A stretch of DNA of 64,000 nucleotides from CAZKUR01 sp964556005 (lineage in GTDB: Bacteria; Bacteroidota; Ignavibacteria; Ignavibacteriales; Ignavibacteriaceae), in NCBI GenBank assembly GCA_964556005.1, contig CAZKUR010000009.1, forward strand, positions 13,816 through 77,815. Direction: 5' to 3'. Below the pieces are notes generated by a model. That model was not told the origin of the DNA and ran no database searches. It was given only the letters and a program-made list of their open reading frames with translations. How positions within the stretch are numbered: position 1 is the stretch's first letter; the number at the start of each line of letters is the position of its first letter. The position numbers were made by a program, and so were the translations under genes. Positions 16,147-25,139 of the stretch are shown here, in pieces.

Positions 16147-18624
16147 TTACTTCTTATGAATCTGTCCTTTATCATTAGAATTTTTTAACGAATCAGGATG
16201 GGTTAAATTATACAACGAATCAGGATGGGTTAATTTGTACAATGAATCCTGCTTTTGCATGTTCTCTTTCATTATTCTCTGTCTTTCTAAATATTCCTTA
16301 TTCCTTAAAGCTTCTTTCTTCAAAACTGAATCTGGAATAGCATAATTATTTAAGGGTTCTTTATTTTTTTCGATTTCTTCTTTGTTTTCATTTTTTACAT
16401 TTATCTCATTTTTATTTTTTAAAGAATCCTTTGCAGCAAGTGAATCGAGCCTCATTTTTTCCAGAGTTTTTAACGAGTCTTCAATTTGTTTTTTTATTCT
16501 TGCCTTTTCCTTAAGATAATACGATAATTTACTCCTGACGTTGCTGGCATATATGGAAGTCGGGTATTTTGTAACAATTGTATCATACACGGCAGCAGCC
16601 GAATCTAAAAGACCAAGCTGGTTTTCCATTATCCAACCGCAAGCGTACAAAGCTTTAGGTGCAAAAGCCGATGATGGATAAGATTTATAAATATTTTCAA
16701 ATTTAACAATCGAAGTCCGGTAATTATCATTTAAGAATTCTTTTTCAGCAGCAGTGTATAAATCAGTTGCCGGGTCGAATTTAAAATCAATTAACGGTTT
16801 ATGCAGCTTATCAGCCGCAGCGTTTACTATACTTTCATTCTTATAATTATCGTAAATAATATTAAAAAGACTGTCCGCAGTGTTATTTTGATTTTTAGTC
16901 AGATAGTAGCTCCCGAGCGCATATAAAGTTCTTGCTGTATATGGCGAATTGGGATAATTATTTATTATATCCATATAATAATAAAATGAGGTATCGGGCA
17001 GGTTAAACTCCGTTAAAAAAAGATTGCCGTACGTCAGCTCGTTCAATGCGATTCGCTTTTTAATTGAGTCTTCGGGAATATCAGGGCGGATAGGTTTATA
17101 TAATTTCGGCTTTAATATTTTATTAACTTTTTTACCTTTATTCCCACCCGGAGTAGTATTTTGAACAAGCTGCTGCTGCTTTTCTTTTTCTTTCTCTAAT
17201 TCATCTTTCTTCTGTTTGGTATGAGTGTACCAGGATTTAAGACTGTCTTTGCTTACCGTACTATCGATTGCCATAAGACTATCGACAATTGAAAGGCTGT
17301 CCTTTAAAGCTACCGAGTCAATAGTTTTTGTTGTATCAAACGAAGATATAGTTTTAAGCAGTTCCTGGTATCTTGCATAATCTTCATATTCCCGTAAAGA
17401 ATCCTTAACATAATTTAAAGAATCGGTAATATATTTAACCGAATCCTCTTTGTACTGATCGGGATTTTCCAGGTAGAACATCATTTTTTTGCTGTTATTT
17501 ATATTAGTTTTTGTCCTGAAATATTTTTTAAACAAATCTACTTTTTGCCGTGTGTCAAGTAGAAAATCGGATGAAATTTTTGCATTTAAGGCAGAATTAT
17601 AGTAGATGGAGGCGCTGTCGAAATTTTGTATGTTATTCTGATATATAGTTGCAAGGACATATTTTGCGTTCCCGGAACTTTCGGTAGTCCGGTAAGTAGT
17701 ATCGACTATTGTTAAAGTTTGAATAGCGTCGGGATAAAGCTTCATACTGTCGAGTGTTATACCTCTTTGAAGGTCGATCTGATCATATGAATCTTTATTT
17801 TTGTTTTCCGACCGCATATTGTCAAACACCGCCAATGCATCATCGTTTTTACCTGATTCTCTTAAAGCTTCGCCCAATTTTAACTTGGCATTGAATTCAA
17901 CTTCATAAGTTGGAGAATAATCATCGACTTTTTGAAAAGATGAAATTGCATTTGCAAGGTCGTTTTGATTAACGTATAGAAGTCCGAGTTCATACATAAC
18001 TTGGGCGTTGATTTCACCATCGCTGGAAAATTTTAGAAAATCGTTCATTAACGCAATTGCGCCGGGATAATCGGTTATCGAAATCCTGTATCTGATTTCC
18101 TCGATATATGCGTCCCTTAAAATATTATCTCTTCCGTCTTTTTTAGCTTCATCCCTAACAGCGTCAAGTGTACTGATCGCATCATCATATTCTCTTAATT
18201 TTAATTGGGTCTTGCCAATCCACAATTTAGTTTCTAGGATTAAATCGCTTTTGGGCTGGGTTGCTATTAGTTCCTGGAATTTCCTCAACGCCTTTAAATA
18301 AATTCGCTGGTAATAAAAAGATTTACCGAGCATCAATAATGCATCATCAACATATGCTGATTTATCATGAAATTGAAGTATCTGTGAACATTTATCTATA
18401 ACTTTATTCAAATTTGTGTTAACAGACCCGGGAACAGGCTTTTCCACCATGGAGAACAATTCCGTTTGCTGGGAATTTAACTCGTCTTCGGCCTGTGAAA
18501 AAAGATCCTTTGCATTATAATAAAGGTTAAAATAGGTTGTAAAATCGGCCCACAGCCCGCAGCCGCTGATTGAGAATAAAAAAATAATAAAAAGGATTGC
18601 TGTTATTCTATTACGAATTTTCAT
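16147..18624 (-). CDS. large TPR lipoprotein
   Basis: The 825-residue protein has a lipoprotein signal with lipobox I-S-G-C (about 19-22), then many helical repeats of TPR type from about 60 to 350 and again from 530 to 720, for example A-L-L-M-L-G-K-S-F-Y-Y-Q-R-I-Y-L-K-A-L. A charged middle (about 385-510) is rich in D-S-L and K-E, and the C-terminal 120 residues are K/E-rich. It is predicted to sit in the periplasm attached to a membrane. It lies between glnB and mtgA; a cell-envelope scaffold role is inferred. The C-terminal coding region contains a short tandem duplication. Confidence 0.8.
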   Translation of the reverse strand: MKIRNRITAILFIIFLFSISGCGLWADFTTYFNLYYNAKDLFSQAEDELNSQQTELFSMVEKPVPGSVNTNLNKVIDKCSQILQFHDKSAYVDDALLMLGKSFYYQRIYLKALRKFQELIATQPKSDLILETKLWIGKTQLKLREYDDAISTLDAVRDEAKKDGRDNILRDAYIEEIRYRISITDYPGAIALMNDFLKFSSDGEINAQVMYELGLLYVNQNDLANAISSFQKVDDYSPTYEVEFNAKLKLGEALRESGKNDDALAVFDNMRSENKNKDSYDQIDLQRGITLDSMKLYPDAIQTLTIVDTTYRTTESSGNAKYVLATIYQNNIQNFDSASIYYNSALNAKISSDFLLDTRQKVDLFKKYFRTKTNINNSKKMMFYLENPDQYKEDSVKYITDSLNYVKDSLREYEDYARYQELLKTISSFDTTKTIDSVALKDSLSIVDSLMAIDSTVSKDSLKSWYTHTKQKKDELEKEKEKQQQLVQNTTPGGNKGKKVNKILKPKLYKPIRPDIPEDSIKKRIALNELTYGNLFLTEFNLPDTSFYYYMDIINNYPNSPYTARTLYALGSYYLTKNQNNTADSLFNIIYDNYKNESIVNAAADKLHKPLIDFKFDPATDLYTAAEKEFLNDNYRTSIVKFENIYKSYPSSAFAPKALYACGWIMENQLGLLDSAAAVYDTIVTKYPTSIYASNVRSKLSYYLKEKARIKKQIEDSLKTLEKMRLDSLAAKDSLKNKNEINVKNENKEEIEKNKEPLNNYAIPDSVLKKEALRNKEYLERQRIMKENMQKQDSLYKLTHPDSLYNLTHPDSLKNSNDKGQIHKK
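16187..16251. repeat. 27-bp coding tandem repeat in the TPR lipoprotein gene
   Basis: Two nearly identical 27-bp units (16187-16213 and 16214-16240) and part of a third encode repeats of L-T-H-P-D-S-L-Y-N near the protein C-terminus. The two units differ at two positions, so the duplication is fairly recent. Copy number could vary between strains by slippage without breaking the frame. Confidence 0.85.
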
Positions 18625-18669
18625 AAGGAAAGCTAAAAAAGATATTAAAAAAGCAAAAGGTAAATTAAT

Positions 18670-19008
18670 TTACAGCGCCTCTTTCCCCGCCTCCTCGGTT
18701 CTTATCCTGATAACATCTTCAATATTTGAGACAAAGATTTTACCGTCGCCGACCTGCCCGGTTTTCGCGCTTCTCAGGATTGCTTCTATCACCGTATCCG
18801 CTTTATTGTCTTCTACTACTACTTCAATTTTAATTTTGGGGATAAACTCGATCCGGTATTCACTCCCGCGGTAAGTTTCGGTATGGCCTTTTTGTCTTCC
18901 ATATCCTCTTACTTCGGTAATCGTAAGTCCTTTAATTTCTTCTTCGACGAGCGCTTCTTTTACCTCATCCAGCTTAAACGGTCGAATTATTGCTTCAATT
19001 TTTTTCAT
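18670..19008 (-). CDS. glnB: nitrogen regulatory protein P-II
   Basis: P-II is a trimeric sensor of 2-oxoglutarate, ATP/ADP and, through uridylylation, glutamine. The 112 residues have M-K-K-I-E-A-I-I-R-P-F-K, the T-loop R-G-S-E-Y with a tyrosine at about 51 that could be uridylylated, and the B-loop K-T-G-Q-V-G-D-G-K-I-F (about 85-95). It is GlnB-like; no amtB is adjacent. It lies 15 bases after secA in the same direction. A glnE gene, whose product P-II regulates in proteobacteria, starts beyond secA on the other strand. Confidence 0.93.
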   Translation of the reverse strand: MKKIEAIIRPFKLDEVKEALVEEEIKGLTITEVRGYGRQKGHTETYRGSEYRIEFIPKIKIEVVVEDNKADTVIEAILRSAKTGQVGDGKIFVSNIEDVIRIRTEEAGKEAL

Positions 19009-19023
19009 TAAACACCCGGTGAT

Positions 19024-22000
19024 TTATTTGCCGTGGCAATGTTTATACTTCTTACCGCTTCCGCAAGGACATGGATCGTTTCTTCCGACTTTAGCACCGA
19101 CTTTGACCGGCTGCGGTTTCCCGGCAACCTGTTCACCACCATCGCCTCCGCCGTTATTTCCGCCTGCATGAACTGGGGCTCTCAACCCGATATTTGTCGT
19201 AGCGGCTTTATTTTCCATAAGCCTGCCGGTCGGCTGACGCCTTTTTCTCTGAATTTCTTCCGGTGCCTGCGGAAAGAATTTAAATGCGAATGAGACAACA
19301 TCGTTTCTTATTTCTTCCAGCAAACCGACGAATAATTTAAATGCTTCGGTTTTATATTCAACGAGAGGATCTCTTTGGCCGTATGCTCTTAAACCAATTC
19401 CTTCCTTTAAGTCGTCCATTTCACGAAGATGTTCTTTCCATTTATGATCGATTACACTTAGGTAAGCATACCGTTCGAGACGGGCCATTAATTCGTTGCC
19501 GAGCATCTCTTCCTTTTTATCATAAAAAGTTTTTGATGCCTCCATTATTCTATTTTTTATCCCGTTCTCACCGAGATTTTCGAATTCTACCGGTTCAAGC
19601 TTAACTTCGACAAGAAGATTTCTCATCAGTTCTTCTTTTATCACATCAGCTTGAACTTCGTTGAAATTTCTATCGACTAAATCCGAGGTATATTCCTCAA
19701 GGAATTCGAATATTTCGCTCTTAAGACGATCTCCGGATAAAGCTCTTTTACGACGCGTATAAATTACTTCGCGCTGCTGGTTCATAGTGTCGTCGTATTC
19801 AAGAAGTCTTTTCCTTATGGCAAAGTTATTCTCTTCGACTTTTTTCTGCGCTCTTTCAACAGACTTTGTAATCATCGGGTGCTGGATTACTTCACCTTCT
19901 TTAATTCCCATTTTCGACATAATCGATGAAATTCTATCGCTGCCGAAAAGTCTCATCAAATCATCTTCAAGTGAAATATAAAACTTAGTGGTTCCCGGAT
20001 CTCCCTGACGTCCCGAACGTCCTCTTAACTGCCTGTCAATTCTTCTTGATTCATGTCTTTCCGTTCCGAGAATATATAACCCGCCAAGTTCTATCACACC
20101 TTTGCCGAGTTTTATATCAGTTCCACGGCCTGCCATGTTGGTTGCAATAGTAACCGCACTAACTTCGCCCGCGTGTGCAATAATATCCGCTTCTCTTTGA
20201 TGCTGTTTAGCGTTCAAAACATTGTGAGGAACGTTTCTTCTCTTTAGCATTCTTGAAAGCGTTTCCGAAACTTCGACCGAAGTAGTACCTACAAGTACCG
20301 GTCTTCCGGCTTTACGAAGCTGTTCAATTTGTTCGATAACCGAATTATATTTTTCCCTCTTTGTTCTGTAAACAGCATCATCCTGATCATCTCTTACTAC
20401 TGGTTTATTTGTCGGAACAACGACAACTTCAAGCTTGTAAATTTCAAAAAACTCGCCTTCTTCTGTTTCCGCAGTACCTGTCATTCCGGCCAGCTTATTA
20501 TACATCCTGAAATAATTTTGAAGTGTAATGGTTGCGAGAGTTTGAGAATCTCTTTCAACTTTAACGCTTTCTTTGGCTTCAATAGCCTGGTGCAAACCGT
20601 CGGAATATCTTCTTCCGGGAAGCACACGGCCGGTAAATTCATCTACAATTGCAATTTTGCCGTCTTCCGTTACAACATACTCGTCATCTTTTTCAAAAAG
20701 CGTATAAGCTTTAAGAAGCTGGTTTAAAGTATGAATTCTATCGCTGCTTTCGGAATATTTATTATAAAGCTCATCTTTCTTACGGATTTTTTCTTCAGGT
20801 GAAAGTTCTTCACTGTTTTCAAATTTGCTTACTTCGGTTCCAAGATCGGGTAAAATAAAATAATCTTTTTCCCTGCCGCTTCCTTTAGCTAATTCTTCCC
20901 TTCCTTTATCGGTTAAATCAATCGTGTTATTTTTTTCGTCGATGGCAAAAAACAATTCATCGTCTATTATATGCATATTTTTTGCTTGTTCACGAAGGAA
21001 TTCAAGTTCTGTCCCCTGGAGAAGCTTTTTATTTGGGCCATCGCTTAAAAGCTTTGCAAGCTTATTATTTTTCGGAAGCCCGCGGTAAGCTCTTAATAAA
21101 GCAATACCTGCCTGGGTTCTATCTTCGGGTCTACCGGTTTTTAACAAATCTTCCGCCTCTTGTGTCAGCTTTGCAACCAGATTTGTCTGAAGCCTGTACA
21201 ATCTCTCAACTTTAGGTTTCATCTCATCGAATCTTTGATCGTCGGTTTCAACAGGGCCGGATATAATCAAAGGCGTTCTCGCTTCATCGATTAAAACCGA
21301 GTCAACTTCATCGACTATTGCATAGTTGTGTTTTCGCTGTACCTGGTTTTCCAAATCGGCAGCCATATTATCCCGCAGATAATCGAAACCGAATTCGTTG
21401 TTAGTTCCGTAGGTGATGTCGCAATTGTATTCGGTTCTTCTTTGTTCGGAATCCATAGTATTCTGAATACAGCCGACGGTTAATCCGTGGAATCTAAAAA
21501 TTTCGCCCATCCACTCACTGTCACGAAGTGCAAGATAATCATTTACAGTTACAAGGTGACAGCCTCTTCCGGTTAAAGCATTTAAATAAAGAGGCAAAGT
21601 TGCTACGAGAGTTTTACCTTCACCGGTTGCCATTTCGGCAATTTTACCTTGATGGAGAACTACACCTCCCATAAGCTGAACGTCGTAAGGAACCATATCC
21701 CAGGTTATTTTGTTGCCTGTAATAGTCCATGTTTTACCAAGCAATCTTTCACACGTAGATTTTACAACTGCGAAAGCTTCAGGGAGAAGCTCATCAAGTA
21801 TTTCTTCATACTGATCGTCGAGATCCTCTTCCAATTTGTCGAGATCGTCATAAACAGATTGCCTGTTAAAATCCTCATCCGATTGCAGACGGGATTTCAA
21901 CTGATCTATTTGGCCTCTTAATTCGGCAGTATGCTCTTGTATTTTTACTCTAAATTCTTCGGTTTTGGCTTTTATCTCATCATCCGATAGATTCTTTATT

Positions 22001-22098
22001 TTTTCGTATTCTTGGTTTATTTCTTCAACAATCGGCCATAATTCCTTAATATTCTTGCTGTGTTTATCGCCAAATATCTTCTTAATAATATTATTCAT
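19024..22098 (-). CDS. secA: preprotein translocase ATPase SecA
   Basis: SecA drives proteins through SecYEG using ATP. The 1024-residue protein has the Walker A M-A-T-G-E-G-K-T (about 157), the DEAD-type V-D-E-V-D-S-V-L-I-D-E-A-R-T-P-L (about 263), the helicase motif R-G-R-S-G-R-Q-G-D-P-G (about 690) and the C-terminal zinc-binding SEC-C motif C-P-C-G-S-G-K-K-Y-K-H-C-H (last 16 residues). It is longer than E. coli SecA (901), as is common in Bacteroidota. The start has GGAG upstream. It heads the secA-glnB-lipoprotein-mtgA-AlbA_2 unit. Confidence 0.97.
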   Translation of the reverse strand: MNNIIKKIFGDKHSKNIKELWPIVEEINQEYEKIKNLSDDEIKAKTEEFRVKIQEHTAELRGQIDQLKSRLQSDEDFNRQSVYDDLDKLEEDLDDQYEEILDELLPEAFAVVKSTCERLLGKTWTITGNKITWDMVPYDVQLMGGVVLHQGKIAEMATGEGKTLVATLPLYLNALTGRGCHLVTVNDYLALRDSEWMGEIFRFHGLTVGCIQNTMDSEQRRTEYNCDITYGTNNEFGFDYLRDNMAADLENQVQRKHNYAIVDEVDSVLIDEARTPLIISGPVETDDQRFDEMKPKVERLYRLQTNLVAKLTQEAEDLLKTGRPEDRTQAGIALLRAYRGLPKNNKLAKLLSDGPNKKLLQGTELEFLREQAKNMHIIDDELFFAIDEKNNTIDLTDKGREELAKGSGREKDYFILPDLGTEVSKFENSEELSPEEKIRKKDELYNKYSESSDRIHTLNQLLKAYTLFEKDDEYVVTEDGKIAIVDEFTGRVLPGRRYSDGLHQAIEAKESVKVERDSQTLATITLQNYFRMYNKLAGMTGTAETEEGEFFEIYKLEVVVVPTNKPVVRDDQDDAVYRTKREKYNSVIEQIEQLRKAGRPVLVGTTSVEVSETLSRMLKRRNVPHNVLNAKQHQREADIIAHAGEVSAVTIATNMAGRGTDIKLGKGVIELGGLYILGTERHESRRIDRQLRGRSGRQGDPGTTKFYISLEDDLMRLFGSDRISSIMSKMGIKEGEVIQHPMITKSVERAQKKVEENNFAIRKRLLEYDDTMNQQREVIYTRRKRALSGDRLKSEIFEFLEEYTSDLVDRNFNEVQADVIKEELMRNLLVEVKLEPVEFENLGENGIKNRIMEASKTFYDKKEEMLGNELMARLERYAYLSVIDHKWKEHLREMDDLKEGIGLRAYGQRDPLVEYKTEAFKLFVGLLEEIRNDVVSFAFKFFPQAPEEIQRKRRQPTGRLMENKAATTNIGLRAPVHAGGNNGGGDGGEQVAGKPQPVKVGAKVGRNDPCPCGSGKKYKHCHGK

Positions 22099-22152
22099 TT
22101 AATTGCTACTCCGTAGGAATATTGAATTTTAAAATTAACTATTGAATGTTTG

Positions 22153-22179
22153 AAATGCAATTTAGGAAGAATTGCATTT
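22153..22179. promoter_or_regulatory. 10-bp inverted repeat between secA and glnE
   Basis: AAATGCAATT (22153-22162) and AATTGCATTT (22170-22179) are a perfect dyad with a 7-base spacer, in the 221-base gap between divergent secA and glnE. It lies 55-81 bases before the secA start. It could be an operator or an RNA hairpin in the secA leader. There is no adjacent U-tract, so a terminator is unlikely. Confidence 0.35.
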
Positions 22180-22319
22180 GCCGGTAAATAATGAATAAAT
22201 TTATCATAATTGAACTTTTACCTGACGGCAGAATAACTTGTTCCGAATAAATTTCATTATAGATGTAATCATTTAAAATTTATAATTAGATTAAGGAATA
22301 AATTTTCAAAATTATCGAA

Positions 22320-25139
22320 GTGGCTCAGCAAATTTCTTCAAATAAACTTACAGACGATTTTATTAAAAAATTTTCGGGATTTTATGCGGGCTATCTCCCT
22401 GCCGAAACATTAGATTTTGTAATAAATAAAATTGAAAAAGAAATAACGCATAAATATTTTCCGTTTTCTGCCGAGTCCAACCTTCTCAGAATTTTTACTG
22501 CGACTTACGATAAAACATCCTTCATGAATTACTGCAAAGAATATTCTCATTCAATTGAACTTCTCATTTCAATTGCAGCAAACAGCAATTATCTTACAGA
22601 TATACTTGTGAGAGACCCGGAATATTTTTACTGGGTTAGCAATCCGTCGACTTTTAATTCATTTAGTACTGAAATAACTTTTAAAGAAAATATTAGAAAC
22701 ATTTTGCAATCATTTAAAACATTTAATGCGAAAGCAAACGCTTTAAGAATATTAAGAAGAAAAGAAATTTTAAGAATCGGAATCAAAGATATTTTTGCTG
22801 ATGCCGGTCTCCGGGAAATAACAAATGAACTTTCCATTTTAGCAAATGGAATTTCATCTGCATTATTTGAACTTTGTTACGATGAAATCGTAAAAAAAAA
22901 TAATTGTCCAAAACCAAAAAACAATTACTGCATTATTTCACTCGGCAAGCTTGGGGGAAATGAATTGAATTACAGTTCCGATATAGATTTGATGATTTTT
23001 TATGATAAAAATTCAAAGCTTCAAAACGGGAAAGAATATTATGAATTGCTGAATGAAACAGTAAAACTTTTCGTGGAAACTTCATCTTCGCTTACAAGTT
23101 CAGGATACATTTACAGGATCGATTTAAGACTTCGTCCTTACGGAAGAAATTCTCCCCTTGCCGGCTCAATAAATGAATATTTAAATTATTACGAAAGCCG
23201 CGGTGAAGATTGGGAAAGACAAATGCTGATAAAAGCAGGATTTGCCGGAGGCAGTAAAATTCTTTTTGAAAAATTTATAAATTACCTGACTCCTTTTATT
23301 TATCCTTCTTCTTTTTCAAGTTCGCCGCTTGAGCAAATCAGAAATCTCAAAAAAAATATAGAAAGAAATTTAACCGACAGGGAAAATATTAAGTTGATTC
23401 CCGGCGGGATTCGAGATATAGAATTTTCTGTTCAGGCTCTTCAATTGTTGAACGGCGGTAAATTGAAAAAAATTAGAACAAGAAATACTCTAAGAGCAAT
23501 TGAACTATTAAATGAAGAAAACCTATTAAAGGCCAAAGAAGCAGAGATTTTAACAAGTTCATATATTTTCTACAGAAAAATAGAACATTACCTCCAGCTT
23601 ATGAATGATACACAAACACATTCAATTCCAACCGATGATGAATTGCTCGGAAAGCTTAGTTCATATTTAGGATATCGCAGCACAAAAGTATTCCAGCAAA
23701 AAGTAAAGTCAACACGGCAAGATGTTTCTAAAATTTATAATTCTATTTTAGATGTACCGAAATTGCATGGAAAAGATAAACACATTCTTAATGAAATTCC
23801 TTTTGGAAATATTAACCGGGCTTTGAAGGACATTGAATATTTACGGGAGGGAAAAGGAATTTTAGATCAAAAGCAATTCGATACTAAATCGATTAACGCA
23901 TTTCAGAAAATTGAATCGTCACTAATTGCGTACTTAATTTCTTCAGTTAACCCGGATCTGGTATTGCAAAATTTTGTCCGAATAATAAGGCAGGCGAATT
24001 TCCCATCGATATGGTATAGTGAATTTTCGGATAAAAATTTTTTCTTTTCGTTTTTAAGAATTTGCGAGTTCTCTCAAAAATCGATTGATCTTTTTGCGGA
24101 AGATAAAGAACTGCGCGAATATTTCCTCTCGAAAAAAGTTTTTGAAAAAATTAACGATAAAAACCTCCGGGACTTATCCGTAAAAAAATTATCGTTTATT
24201 CTTTCCATTCAATTTTCACTTTGTCTGATAGATGCAGAAAAAGTTTCAAAGCTACTTAGTTCATTTTTAAAAACGAGGATTGAAGAGAAAGTCCGGCAAA
24301 ATTTAGGCTATGATGAAAATAGTTATTTTATAGCAGGATTGGGAAGTTTTGGGACAAGCGATATGACTTTTGCTTCAGACATTGATTTGATCTTTATCAT
24401 TGATCAGATTGAGAATTATCCCGGTGTACAAAAAGATTTTCAAAATTTGTTGTCAAAATTAAAAGATGAACTTAAACCTTTTGAGATCGATTGTCGTTTA
24501 AGGCCCGAAGGGAAAAGCAGTATGCTGGCTTGGGATTTTAAAACTTATATTAAATATTTGGAAGAAAGAGCAAGAATCTGGGAATTCCAGGCTATGTGCA
24601 AAATAAGTTTCATCACCGGCAATAAAAAGTTATTCGGTACGGTACTCAATTGCGTTTTGCAAAAATTAAGAAAAATTAATAAAGTAAATATCAACAAGGA
24701 ATTGAATGAAATGAGGGAAAAAATGTATCCTCAACAAATTTCCGGGATGAAAATACCATTCAATTTAAAGAAAAGTCCGGGCGGCTTAAGCGACCTTGAC
24801 TTTGCACTTCAATATTTTTATTTAATTCAACCGGATATTTTAAAACAATTTTTTGGAAAAAGTTTTTTATATTTCAAAGAAAAATCAAAAAAGATTCCGG
24901 TCAAACTTCAAAAGTTTGTTAAAGTAAAGAAAAATTATTTATTCATTAAAAATTTGGAATTAGTTAACCAGGTATTATTCAATTCAAATTTACCAACATT
25001 GCCTTTGAATGAGGAAAAGAAAAAAATGCTAGCTGGATTTTTGGGGTTTCCTAATTATAAAGAACTTGAAAATGAATTGAATAAAGTCCTAAATTCAAAT
25101 CGTTCATTTTATCAAAATGTTGCTGCAGGGAAAAATTGA
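22320..25139 (+). CDS. glnE: glutamine synthetase adenylyltransferase/deadenylylase
   Basis: GlnE adds and removes AMP on glutamine synthetase under P-II control. The 939 residues (E. coli 946) contain two nucleotidyltransferase cores joined by helical linkers. The first has S-L-G-K-L-G-G-N-E-L-N-Y-S-S-D-I-D-L (about 209-226). The second reads G-L-G-S-F-G-T-S-D-M-T-F-A-S-D-I-D-L (about 675-692), keeping the metal-binding D-x-D but lacking the usual K-L-G-G. Both G-G-I/L-R/S-D-I/L-E/D-F loops follow (P-G-G-I-R-D-I-E-F; P-G-G-L-S-D-L-D-F). The start is GTG. Its stop overlaps the TTG start of the DUF2723 gene. Confidence 0.9.
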   Translation: MAQQISSNKLTDDFIKKFSGFYAGYLPAETLDFVINKIEKEITHKYFPFSAESNLLRIFTATYDKTSFMNYCKEYSHSIELLISIAANSNYLTDILVRDPEYFYWVSNPSTFNSFSTEITFKENIRNILQSFKTFNAKANALRILRRKEILRIGIKDIFADAGLREITNELSILANGISSALFELCYDEIVKKNNCPKPKNNYCIISLGKLGGNELNYSSDIDLMIFYDKNSKLQNGKEYYELLNETVKLFVETSSSLTSSGYIYRIDLRLRPYGRNSPLAGSINEYLNYYESRGEDWERQMLIKAGFAGGSKILFEKFINYLTPFIYPSSFSSSPLEQIRNLKKNIERNLTDRENIKLIPGGIRDIEFSVQALQLLNGGKLKKIRTRNTLRAIELLNEENLLKAKEAEILTSSYIFYRKIEHYLQLMNDTQTHSIPTDDELLGKLSSYLGYRSTKVFQQKVKSTRQDVSKIYNSILDVPKLHGKDKHILNEIPFGNINRALKDIEYLREGKGILDQKQFDTKSINAFQKIESSLIAYLISSVNPDLVLQNFVRIIRQANFPSIWYSEFSDKNFFFSFLRICEFSQKSIDLFAEDKELREYFLSKKVFEKINDKNLRDLSVKKLSFILSIQFSLCLIDAEKVSKLLSSFLKTRIEEKVRQNLGYDENSYFIAGLGSFGTSDMTFASDIDLIFIIDQIENYPGVQKDFQNLLSKLKDELKPFEIDCRLRPEGKSSMLAWDFKTYIKYLEERARIWEFQAMCKISFITGNKKLFGTVLNCVLQKLRKINKVNINKELNEMREKMYPQQISGMKIPFNLKKSPGGLSDLDFALQYFYLIQPDILKQFFGKSFLYFKEKSKKIPVKLQKFVKVKKNYLFIKNLELVNQVLFNSNLPTLPLNEEKKKMLAGFLGFPNYKELENELNKVLNSNRSFYQNVAAGKN

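Noticed and set aside
20329..20727. 132-codon frame antisense to secA, and similar long frames antisense to ftsH and tilS
   Set aside because: Each lies fully inside a strongly conserved gene on the other strand, without its own RBS or family match.
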